Of a DNA stretch of 64,000 nt, positions 44,990 through 54,813 are shown piece by piece. The position numbers were made by a program, and so were the translations under genes. The notes beneath the pieces are model-generated. The model had not been told where the DNA came from. It did no database searches and saw only the letters and a list, made by a program, of their open reading frames with translations. Where the stretch lies: positions 372,001 to 436,000 of the forward strand of contig DASXVA010000001.1 in assembly GCA_036504515.1 (NCBI GenBank), given 5' to 3'. Every line of letters begins with the position of its first letter. Positions within the stretch are counted from its first letter, which is position 1. This DNA is from AWTP1-18 sp036504515 (GTDB lineage: Bacteria; Pseudomonadota; Gammaproteobacteria; Burkholderiales; Rhodocyclaceae).

Positions 44990-45901
44990 TCAGCCCCGGG
45001 GGTGATGGTGTTGATGCAGTTGCTTGAGCCGTTCCCGGGCCACGTGGGTATAGACCTGGGTCGTAGAAATATCGGAATGACCCAGCAGCAATTGCACCAC
45101 CCGCAAGTCCGCACCGTGATTGAGCAAGTGGGTCGCGAAGGCATGACGCAATACGTGGGGTGAGATGCGTTCCCGGGGAATGCCGGCAATCACCGCGTAC
45201 TTCTTGATCAGAGTCCAGGCCATCTGCCGCGTCATGGCGCCACTGCCGTTCTTGATGCGACCCGTCACGAATACTTCATCGCAGGTCTTACCCTTGAGCA
45301 GGGCCGGGCGGGCTTCTTGTAAATAGCGCTGCAACCACTCCACCGCCAGTTCGCCCAAGGGAACAAGCCGTTCCTTGCTGCCTTTGCCAAAGGTACGCAA
45401 CACGCCATCGGCCAGGCTCACTTCAAACAGGCGAATGCTCACCAACTCAGACACCCGCAGCCCGGTGGCGTAGGCCACTTCAATCATGGTCCGGTCGCGC
45501 AAACCGATGGGTGTCGTAATGTCGGGGGCCGCCAGCAAAGACTCCACCTGGGCTTCGGACAAGGTCTTGGGAAATCGGCTGGCCGGGGCTGGGGGCAGGA
45601 TATTGATCAGCGGATCGAACTGAACCCGGTTCTCGTCCAGCAGCCAGCCATAGAAGCGGCGCAGGGCTGAAAGCAGGCGACGCTGGCTGGTGGGTTTGGG
45701 CGGTTCCGGCTGGGCCAGCAAGTGGGCAAAATACGCATTGATCTCGCCTTCACCGACAGCCGTTAAGGAAGTGTCTTCCAGCCAGCGGGCAAACAGGCTG
45801 AGGTCGCTGTGATAGCTGGAGAGGGTGTTCTTCGCCAGGCCATCCCGCAGCCAGATAGTGTCGACGAAGTCGTCGAGGAGATCAGCGTTGGCCTTGTTCA
45901 T
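44990..45901 (-). CDS. xerD: tyrosine recombinase XerD
   Basis: 303 aa. Resolves chromosome dimers at dif with XerC. N-terminal SAM-like core-binding domain (FVDTIWLRDGLAKNTLSSYHSDLSLFARWL), catalytic domain with Arg in ATGLRVSELVSIRL, HVLRHAFATHLLNHGADLRVVQLLLGHSDISTTQVYTHV (His-x-x-Arg, His, and the Tyr nucleophile). It starts 20 bases inside the ogt end. Confidence 0.93.
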   Translation of the reverse strand: MNKANADLLDDFVDTIWLRDGLAKNTLSSYHSDLSLFARWLEDTSLTAVGEGEINAYFAHLLAQPEPPKPTSQRRLLSALRRFYGWLLDENRVQFDPLINILPPAPASRFPKTLSEAQVESLLAAPDITTPIGLRDRTMIEVAYATGLRVSELVSIRLFEVSLADGVLRTFGKGSKERLVPLGELAVEWLQRYLQEARPALLKGKTCDEVFVTGRIKNGSGAMTRQMAWTLIKKYAVIAGIPRERISPHVLRHAFATHLLNHGADLRVVQLLLGHSDISTTQVYTHVARERLKQLHQHHHPRG

Positions 45902-46370
45902 GGGCCAGTAACCAGCGCTTCACATCCAGCAAAAAACCGCCCCGCTGATGGGCAAAGCCACCGAGGCCACCGTTGAAACCGGCGCTGGCGGCCACCACGC
46001 GATGGCAGGGCACTACCACCGGATAGGGGTTGGCACCGCAGGCACCACCCACAGCCCGGGGGGCGGAAGCGATGGCCTTGGCAATGTTGCCGTAGCTACG
46101 GGTTTCACCGACGGGGATAGCGGCGATCTGTTGCCAGACCTTGCGCCGAAAGAAGGTTCCGGCCGGTGCCAAGGGCAAGGTGAATTCATGCTGCGGGTTT
46201 TTCAGCCAGGCCCGCAATTGACGCACCGCCTCCTTCGCCACCAAGGATTGCGGGGCAAGTTCGGCACGGGGTTCGATGAACTCGATGCCGATGACTTCGT
46301 CTTCCGTGCAATAAATGCCGAGACAGAATCGGGGTGCGGCCACTACGGCTTGGTACGCTTGTTCACTCAT
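45882..46370 (-). CDS. ogt: methylated-DNA--protein-cysteine methyltransferase
   Basis: 162 aa. Repairs O6-alkylguanine by transferring the alkyl group to its own cysteine. Active-site PCHRVV, the DNA-binding helix with RSYGNIAKAI and GGLGGFAHQRG are visible. The N-terminal half (residues 1-75) is less conserved, as in Ogt. Overlaps the upstream alkylation-repair gene by four bases, suggesting a joint alkylation-repair role. Confidence 0.92.
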   Translation of the reverse strand: MSEQAYQAVVAAPRFCLGIYCTEDEVIGIEFIEPRAELAPQSLVAKEAVRQLRAWLKNPQHEFTLPLAPAGTFFRRKVWQQIAAIPVGETRSYGNIAKAIASAPRAVGGACGANPYPVVVPCHRVVAASAGFNGGLGGFAHQRGGFLLDVKRWLLAHEQGQR

Positions 46371-47044
46371 GCCGCAGCGTCCAGATGCTTGCCGGCTTCG
46401 CGCCGGGACAAAGGAGACAGCACCGCTCCGTTGTGATCAAGGAAGCGCTGTACAACATCGGGGGCAAAGTGGGCGTAATCCCGCAGGGCCCAGCCGATGG
46501 CCTTGCGAATGAAAAATTCCTTTTCACCGGACTGTTGCAGGCAGTAGCGGAACAGACGGTCCTTGTCGGTCTTTTCCTTCCAGCCCAATTGATGCAGCAA
46601 GGCGATACGGCGCAACCAGAAATCCTCATGCACGATCAACTCGTCCATCCGGGCCACCAGGGCAGGTTCCCGTTGCACCAGGGAGCCGACAACCTTGACC
46701 ATGTTGTCCACCGTATCCCACCAGGATTTGCGCTGGGCCAGGTCCAGCAGAAAATCCAGTTGATCCCCGGCAAGAGACTTTGCCTTCAAAGCCAGCAAGT
46801 CACAGGCGGTGTATTGAAACTCTCGCTCCTGGCGATGCCAGAGAATATCGGCGGCCGTCAGAAAGTCCCCATCGAAAGCCCGCAGCAAAGGCTGCACAGC
46901 CTTGCGCCGGGACGGTGTCTGAATGCCGAGAAAAGGAAAGCGGTCCTGCATATAGGCTGCCATGGCGACGGCTCTTTCCATGTCCGCCAGAGGCTGCAAA
47001 ACCGCAGCCACATCCGTCACCAGACTTGCAGCACTCATGACCAT
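46367..47044 (-). CDS. DNA alkylation repair protein, AlkD-like
   Basis: 225 aa from MVMSAASLVTD (an ATG two codons later is an alternative). HEAT-like helical repeats of the AlkD family: DRFPFLGIQTPSRRK, WHRQEREFQYTACDLLAL, SWWDTVDNMV, EDFWLRRIALLHQLGWKEKTD and FFIRKAIGWALRDYAHFAPDVV. AlkD glycosylases remove N3/N7-alkylpurines. A much longer reading frame running upstream into proA is a shadow. ATGA overlap with ogt. Confidence 0.88.
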   Translation of the reverse strand: MVMSAASLVTDVAAVLQPLADMERAVAMAAYMQDRFPFLGIQTPSRRKAVQPLLRAFDGDFLTAADILWHRQEREFQYTACDLLALKAKSLAGDQLDFLLDLAQRKSWWDTVDNMVKVVGSLVQREPALVARMDELIVHEDFWLRRIALLHQLGWKEKTDKDRLFRYCLQQSGEKEFFIRKAIGWALRDYAHFAPDVVQRFLDHNGAVLSPLSRREAGKHLDAAA

Positions 47045-47067
47045 GGCGGCGATGGTTTCCGCTTCGC

Positions 47068-48339
47068 CTACTGGCGAATTTCTCCGTCGCCCAACACTAC
47101 CCACTTCAAGCTGGTCAAGCCTTCCAGACCCACGGGGCCGCGGGCGTGGAACTTGTCGGTGGAAATGCCGATCTCCGCCCCCAGACCGTATTCGAACCCA
47201 TCGGCAAAACGGGTGGAAGCATTGATCATCACCGAGGCAGAATCCACCTCCCGCAGGAAGCGCATGGCGTTGGGATGATTGGTGGTGAGGATGGCGTCGG
47301 TATGGTGTGAGCCGTATTTGTTGATGTGGGCAATGGCCTCGTCCAGAGTCTTCACCACCTTGACGCTGATGATGGCGTCCAGATATTCGGTGGACCAGTC
47401 CTCTTCCGTGGCATCCAGCAGATTGGCACCGGGTACCTGGGAAAGAATCACTTTGGCGGCGGCATCGCAGCGCATCTCCACACCCTTGGCGGCAAACAAC
47501 TTGCCGATCTTGGGCAGGAATTCTGCGGCGGATGCGGTGTGCACCAGCAACGACTCCGTAGCGTTGCAGGGGCTGTACTTCTGGGTCTTGGCGTTGTCGG
47601 TGACCACCAGGGCTTTTTCGATGTCCACCTCGGCATCCACATAGGTATGGCAATTGCCATCCAGGTGCTTGATCACCGGCACCTTGGCCTCGGCGCTGAT
47701 GCGCTCGATCAGGCCCTTGCCGCCCCGGGGAATAATCACGTCCACATATTCGGGCATGGCGATCAGGCGGCCCACGGCGGCACGATCGGTGGTTTCCACC
47801 AGTTGCACGGCGGCGGCGGGCAGACCCGCTTCCGTCAGGGCCTGTTGCACCAGCTTCCACAGAGCCAGATTGGAATGGATGGCTTCAGAGCCACCGCGCA
47901 GAATGCAGGCGTTGCCGCTCTTGAGGGCCAGGGAGGCAGCCTCGATGGTGACGTTGGGTCGGCTCTCGTAAATCATGCCGAACACACCCAGAGGCACGCG
48001 CATCTGGCCGACGCTGATACCGGTGGGGCGGCGTTTGACGCCAGTGATCTCGCCCACGGGGTCAGGCATGGCGGCCAATTGTTCGCAGCCCTCAGCCACG
48101 GTGGCCAGCACCTTGGGCGTCAGACGCAGGCGATCCACCATGGGCGCGGCCAGACCGGCGGCCTCGGCGGCGGCGATGTCCTTGGCGTTGTCGATCTGTA
48201 GCGCGTCGGTCTGCTCCCGCAGCAGGCGAGCCAACACCAGCAGGGTTTCATTCTTGGCCCTGGTGCCGGCCTTGGCCATGTCGGTGGCAGCAGCCCGGGC
48301 AGCAGCACCCAGGGTGTTCATGTATTCGATGATGTCCAT
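47068..48339 (-). CDS. proA: gamma-glutamyl phosphate reductase
   Basis: 423 aa from MDIIEYMNTLG; a GTG three codons upstream is possible but the ATG matches family starts. Reduces glutamyl-5-phosphate to the semialdehyde in proline synthesis. Seen: VGQMRVPLGVFGMIYESRPNVTIEAASLALKSGNACILRGGSEA, the catalytic cysteine in PCNATESLLVH, and GPVGLEGLTSLKWV. Lies 24 bases upstream of the AlkD-like gene. Confidence 0.95.
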   Translation of the reverse strand: MDIIEYMNTLGAAARAAATDMAKAGTRAKNETLLVLARLLREQTDALQIDNAKDIAAAEAAGLAAPMVDRLRLTPKVLATVAEGCEQLAAMPDPVGEITGVKRRPTGISVGQMRVPLGVFGMIYESRPNVTIEAASLALKSGNACILRGGSEAIHSNLALWKLVQQALTEAGLPAAAVQLVETTDRAAVGRLIAMPEYVDVIIPRGGKGLIERISAEAKVPVIKHLDGNCHTYVDAEVDIEKALVVTDNAKTQKYSPCNATESLLVHTASAAEFLPKIGKLFAAKGVEMRCDAAAKVILSQVPGANLLDATEEDWSTEYLDAIISVKVVKTLDEAIAHINKYGSHHTDAILTTNHPNAMRFLREVDSASVMINASTRFADGFEYGLGAEIGISTDKFHARGPVGLEGLTSLKWVVLGDGEIRQ

Positions 48340-48381
48340 ACCAGTCACTCTAAATTTGTCGCGCAGCGACCTAATCAGTAG

Positions 48382-48412
48382 CCCTCTCCTGGGAGAGGGA
48401 TGGGGAGAGGGG
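48382..48412. repeat. REP-like palindrome CCCTCTCC/GGAGAGGG
   Basis: CCCTCTCC-2 nt-GGAGAGGG (48382-48399) plus a GGGGAGAGGGGG tail, between holA and proA. Same type as the element at 4052-4088. Confidence 0.6.
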
Positions 48413-48426
48413 GTTTAGTGCTTCGG

Positions 48427-48473
48427 GTTTCTGCAATTATCGTTGCGCAAGTCGCAACGATAATTGCAGAAAC
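48427..48473. repeat. 21-bp perfect inverted repeat over the holA stop codon
   Basis: Arms 48427-48447 and 48453-48473 are exact reverse complements with a five-base centre (CAAGT). The holA stop codon (48437-48439) and its last 11 codons lie inside it. No T tract. It would form a very stable hairpin in the holA mRNA 3' end. Confidence 0.9.
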
Positions 48474-49450
48474 TCGTCCCATACGTCGCCCTGCACCAGA
48501 CCCTTGATCATGCGATCAATTCGCGCGGCGTGCAACAGGGCGTTGCGAGCGGCTATGGCAGAAACCCGCTGGGCCGCAGCCCGCAGGGGATTCTGGCGGG
48601 GGCCGAAAACCTTGGCCTCTTTCATGGCCATATCCACAGGCAGGCCGCGATCCATAGCGCCGCGAATCTGGGCCAGGGCACGGATTTCAGAGGTCATGGC
48701 CCACAGCAGCAAAGGGGTTGCCGTGTCTTCGGCGCGCAGGCCATCCAACAGACGACCGCAGCGGGCGGCATCACCGGCCAAGAGAGCAACCTTGAGCTTG
48801 TCCACATCGAACCGAGCCACATCCAGTACCGCATCTTCGATCTGATCCAGGGTCAGGGCACCTTCGGGGTAAAGCAAGCCCAGCTTCTGGATTTCCTGAT
48901 GGGCCGCCAGAAGATTGCCTTCCACATGACCCGCGATGAATTGCAGACCTTCTCGGGGGGCGGACTGTTTCTGCCGCGCCAGACGTCCGGCGATCCACTC
49001 CGGCAGTTGCGGCAGGGGAGGAGCGTTACATTCGATCACCACGCCAGCGTCGAGCAGGCGCACAAACCAACTGGTCTTCTTGGTCTGCCAATCCAGCAGG
49101 GGCAGGGAAATCAGGGTGGACAGGCCGGGCCCGCTATGGGCGGCCTGATCGCAAAGTTTTTGCAGGGCCTCACCGCCATCACGGCCGGGTTTGCCGGAAG
49201 GAATGCGCAGGTCAATCAGTTTGGAACCGCCAAACAGGGACATATTGCCCGCTGCCATGAACAAGTCGTCCCAGTGAAAACCAGGGCCCGCCACCAGCAC
49301 TTCCCGCTCTTCATAGCCTTGCTTGCGGGCGGCTAACCGAATGGTGTCAGCGGCCTCAATACTGAGCAGCGGCTCATCCCCGTACACCACGTAAAGCGGT
49401 GCCAGGGGCTTGTCGAGGTGAGCAGCCAGTTGCTCAAGGCGCAACTGCAC
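48437..49450 (-). CDS. holA: DNA polymerase III subunit delta
   Basis: 337 aa. Clamp-loader subunit that opens the beta clamp. Seen: LYVVYGDEPLLSIEAADTIR in the N-terminal domain, GPGFHWDDLFMAAGNMSLFGGSKLIDLRIPSGKPG, and the helical C-terminal HolA block. The last residues (LSLRLAQR) are encoded within the perfect inverted repeat at 48427-48473. Two bases downstream of lptE. Confidence 0.92.
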   Translation of the reverse strand: MQLRLEQLAAHLDKPLAPLYVVYGDEPLLSIEAADTIRLAARKQGYEEREVLVAGPGFHWDDLFMAAGNMSLFGGSKLIDLRIPSGKPGRDGGEALQKLCDQAAHSGPGLSTLISLPLLDWQTKKTSWFVRLLDAGVVIECNAPPLPQLPEWIAGRLARQKQSAPREGLQFIAGHVEGNLLAAHQEIQKLGLLYPEGALTLDQIEDAVLDVARFDVDKLKVALLAGDAARCGRLLDGLRAEDTATPLLLWAMTSEIRALAQIRGAMDRGLPVDMAMKEAKVFGPRQNPLRAAAQRVSAIAARNALLHAARIDRMIKGLVQGDVWDEFLQLSLRLAQR

Positions 49451-49452
49451 GC

Positions 49453-49965
49453 TTATTCCTGCTCGGGATCGATGGGTTTGTTCCTGGCCGTCGCCAAACG
49501 ACGCAACACCTGCTGCACCATGTCGTTCTGCATATCGCGCCAGAGCAGTGCTTCTTCCGATTCTTTGGACAACACCAGATCATCGGTATAGCTGATGTCG
49601 CGGCGGATTTCGACTTTGGCCGGGGGCATCAAATCGCGCCCCATCTTGTCATGGAGGCGAAAACTGAAGGTACGGATCAACTGGTATTCCCTCACCCGAC
49701 CCGACGTATTCAAGGACAGCACCACTTTGCGGGGAAGATCACCCGTTACAGTAAAAATGGCTTCGGCATCGGCGTCCTGCGAAACCACTTCGGTCTTGCT
49801 CCCTGCTCGGATGTTCCGCGCCAGCAGAGCTCGCAGTTCCGAGCTTTCCGGCAAAGCGATATAAATCGTGCTGAAGGGCAGATCCTGGCTGTTACGCAGA
49901 TGAAAGCCGCAGGCCCCCAGCAAAAGCGTCAGGCTCAGCAGAACGGTAGCGTTGAACTTGCTCAT
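49453..49965 (-). CDS. lptE: LPS-assembly lipoprotein LptE
   Basis: 170 aa. Outer-membrane lipoprotein that plugs LptD during LPS export. Lipobox LLLGAC with the lipidated Cys19 (GACGFHLRN), then PFSTIYIALPESSELRALLARNIR and the LptE beta/alpha fold. Between a secreted-protein gene and holA, the standard leuS-lptE-holA order. Start overlaps the preceding gene by four bases. Confidence 0.92.
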   Translation of the reverse strand: MSKFNATVLLSLTLLLGACGFHLRNSQDLPFSTIYIALPESSELRALLARNIRAGSKTEVVSQDADAEAIFTVTGDLPRKVVLSLNTSGRVREYQLIRTFSFRLHDKMGRDLMPPAKVEIRRDISYTDDLVLSKESEEALLWRDMQNDMVQQVLRRLATARNKPIDPEQE

Positions 49966-50659
49966 TTATGGCTAGCCTTTTTGGAAGCGGGTTTAGCGTG
50001 GGAAGCGACCTTGCCGGCCTTTTTACCATGGGATTTACTGGCAGCTTTGCCACTGCTCTTGGCGGCATGCTTGCCTGCAGCCATTGATCGTTTACCGGCC
50101 TTGCCTTTGCCGTGGGCGGATTTGCGATGGGCCTTGGCTGATTGCAAATCCTTATGGGCCAAGGAACCCGGCTCGAAATCGAGGCTGATGGTTTCCTTTG
50201 ACGGTGTGCAGCTTTCCAGATTCTTGCCGGTACAGTGATCCCCTGCCAGGTTGCAGGTCACAGCATTCTCTGTTTCGCTCAGTTGCGGGCTCTCGTTGAC
50301 CTGTCCCTCGTGGGCGTAGAGGGAAGACACTTGCCGGTTGAGCACCTTGCCGCGGGCCAGGTCAAAGGTGATGCAGCCGAGTTGCTGCTTGCCCTTGTTC
50401 TGGGTACGGCCTACATAGGCCATGCGATTGCCGTGCACCACCGGGTAGGAAAGTTCGGGATGAAAGGCGGGCAGGATGATCTGCTTTTCCTTACCCGTGG
50501 CCTTGTCCACTAACTTCCAGCCGGGACCTTCACCGGGCAGCAATACCTGATTACCGTCGAGGCGAACTTCCGCCGCTGCGGCTACCGATGGCGCAGCATT
50601 GCTTTGAGCAAAAGCAGGCAAGGCCGCGAGCAGGGAAAGGGTGAGCAGAACGGTACGCA

Positions 50660-50660
<1 letters not shown>
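49962..50660 (-). CDS. secreted protein with histone-H1-like Lys/Ala/His-rich tail
   Basis: 232 aa, not recognised as a family. Signal peptide MRTVLLTLSLLAALPAFAQS; a globular part about residues 28-165 with four cysteines (GCITFDL, VTCNLAGDHCTGKNLESCTP); then about 65 residues of low complexity rich in Lys, Ala, Ser, Gly and His (KSAHGKGKAGKRSM, KSHGKKAGKV), like the tail of histone H1. It is inserted between leuS and lptE in an otherwise standard order, with ATG overlapping the leuS stop. The tail could bind LPS, nucleic acid or peptidoglycan; this is a guess. Confidence 0.8.
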
Positions 50661-53266
<2,606 letters not shown>

Positions 53267-53303
53267 GACCTGAGGTTTCTTTTGTGGTTCGAAGAAGCAG
53301 GCG

Positions 53304-53309
53304 ATTATA
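53304..53309 (-). promoter_or_regulatory. -10 box for leuS
   Basis: Perfect TATAAT on the minus strand, about 38 bases before the leuS ATG. A -35 is not clear. Confidence 0.45.
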
Positions 53310-53391
53310 CCCGCCGCCCTTGGCCGCCCTCGTCCTTGCAGTCTTCGCTCCCCGCCTGCTTCCTTTCGCCTTCAAGCCGTGAAAGCCGCCC

Positions 53392-54255
53392 ATGAAACTC
53401 CGCGCAACCGTCCTCCTCGCTGCCCTGATTGCATCCTGTTCAGCCCTGGCCACTCCTGCGGCACTGGTGGATGCGGTGCAGCTACCGGCTTGGCGCCTGC
53501 GGGGCGACAAAACAGAACCTTTGGCCCCCGGCATGGATGTGCAAAATGGTGATCGCTTGCAAACCGGCACCGGTGCCCGGGTCTATCTCAAATTGGCAGA
53601 AGGCAGCACCATCAAGCTGGGAGAATCGGCGGCCCTGGACTTTCATACCCACAGCCTCAAACCACAACGTTTCTTTCGCGGCGCTTTGGACGTATTGACC
53701 GGCGCCTTTCGTTTCACCACGGCCCAGGCGGCAAAGCTGCGCCAGCGGGATGTGGCTATACGGGTGGGCACCGCCACCATCGGCATTCGCGGCACCGACG
53801 TATGGGGCAAATCAGGGGATGAGCAAGACCTGGTAATGCTGATCGAGGGCCACATTGAAGTCAAAGCCGTTGGTCGCGACCCCATTGAAATGGCGGAACC
53901 CTTGAGTGTGTTCCTAGCCCCCAAAGGTGCCGAGCCTTTGCCGCTATCAACCGCGACAGCAGAAGAACTCGCCAGTCGTTCGGCAGAAACTGACATTGAC
54001 CCAAGCAATGGCGCCTTGCGCCGCAAAGGTCGTTTCAGCCTGCGTCTGGGAGATGCTCTGGATGAGCCGGGCGCTCTGGTCCTTTACGACCAAGCCCGCA
54101 AGGCTGGCTACCCTGCCCGGATTCGGCCTATGGCCGACGGCAAGGATTGGCGCTATGAAGTACTGCTGAAAGGCTTTGCCAGCCGGAAAGAAGCTGAACA
54201 AGTGGCCGGACCACTGTCTGCGGCCTTGAAACTACCGATTACTGCCACCCGCTAG
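53392..54255 (+). CDS. FecR-domain and SPOR-domain exported protein
   Basis: 287 aa. N-terminal export signal MKLRATVLLAALIASC, whose IASC could be a lipobox (Cys16), or signal peptidase may cut after ALA further on. FecR-type domain about 25-165 (GDRLQTGTGARVYLKLAEGSTIKLGESAAL, GAFRFTTAQAAKLRQRDVAIRVGTATIGIRGTDVW) and a C-terminal SPOR-like domain about 210-287 (GYPARIRPMADGKDWRYEVLLKGFASRKEAEQV). SPOR domains bind denuded septal peptidoglycan, so an envelope role is likely. The combination is unusual to me. Confidence 0.82.
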   Translation: MKLRATVLLAALIASCSALATPAALVDAVQLPAWRLRGDKTEPLAPGMDVQNGDRLQTGTGARVYLKLAEGSTIKLGESAALDFHTHSLKPQRFFRGALDVLTGAFRFTTAQAAKLRQRDVAIRVGTATIGIRGTDVWGKSGDEQDLVMLIEGHIEVKAVGRDPIEMAEPLSVFLAPKGAEPLPLSTATAEELASRSAETDIDPSNGALRRKGRFSLRLGDALDEPGALVLYDQARKAGYPARIRPMADGKDWRYEVLLKGFASRKEAEQVAGPLSAALKLPITATR

Positions 54256-54274
54256 CATCGCGGGACCTGCCAAT

Positions 54275-54616
54275 TCAGCAAATGCAGGTCTTGGGCTTAC
54301 GGCTCAAAGCACGCAGGGTGCGGGCATTGATGGTATTGCCGGCTTCCAGCCAGGTCAGTTGCAGGGACCAGTACTGGCGTTGCAGGCGGGCCCAGGCACG
54401 GGCGGGAGACAGGGCATTGAGGCGGCTGGATTCCGCATTCATCAATACTTGCAAACGCTCCATAGCCAGACGGGAAAACTCTGAAGATGCAGAGTTACCG
54501 CATTGGCGAGCGGCGTGACCAGAAGCTTCCAGCCACAGGGCCTTGGCGCGGACATCGGATAGTCCGGCTTGGCGCGCCAGCCAGGGCAGTTGTAAGGGGG
54601 TTTGGTCGCTGTTCAT
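54275..54616 (-). CDS. hypothetical 113-aa protein
   Basis: 113 aa, not recognised. Mostly helical, no signal peptide or membrane segment; blocks LPWLARQAGLSDVRAKALWLEA and RLQRQYWSLQLTWLEAGNTI; C-terminal KPKTCIC. AGAGAG ahead of the start is a weak ribosome binding site. Convergent with the FecR/SPOR gene. Confidence 0.6.
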   Translation of the reverse strand: MNSDQTPLQLPWLARQAGLSDVRAKALWLEASGHAARQCGNSASSEFSRLAMERLQVLMNAESSRLNALSPARAWARLQRQYWSLQLTWLEAGNTINARTLRALSRKPKTCIC

Positions 54617-54701
54617 ATTGGGCTCTCTTTCTTTGCTATACCTTTGGTTATAGGTCGCATCGTTTTATATTGCATTGCACAATAGAAATTGTAGTCTCCT
54701 C

Positions 54702-54724
54702 ATCCTTGATGTACAAGGATTTTT
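54702..54724 (+). terminator. weak hairpin with T tract in the AT-rich spacer
   Basis: ATCCTTG-5 nt-CAAGGAT followed by TTTTTATATT. It sits in a 197-base AT-rich spacer between divergent genes, so there is no obvious gene for it to terminate; an operator role is also possible. Confidence 0.35.
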
Positions 54725-54799
54725 ATATTGTGGAAACTACGTAGATGCGGCGTAGCAACACATGAGTCTTATACAAAACAGGCCTATTCCACCCCTGGC

Positions 54800-54805
54800 T
54801 ATAAT
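54800..54805 (+). promoter_or_regulatory. -10 box directly before uvrD
   Basis: TATAAT ending nine bases before the uvrD ATG; transcription would begin near 54812, i.e. almost at the start codon. No -35 match and no LexA box (CTGT-N8-ACAG) seen. Confidence 0.5.
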
Positions 54806-54813
54806 CCCGCCCC

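Noticed and set aside
44990..45901. integrase of a mobile element
   Set aside because: Sequence pattern and length fit XerD; no att repeats, tRNA or element genes nearby.
46367..47860. 497-codon frame extending the AlkD-like gene far upstream
   Set aside because: The upstream part runs antiparallel-frame through proA, is rich in Arg/Gly/His as expected for a shadow, and proA is a clear gene there.
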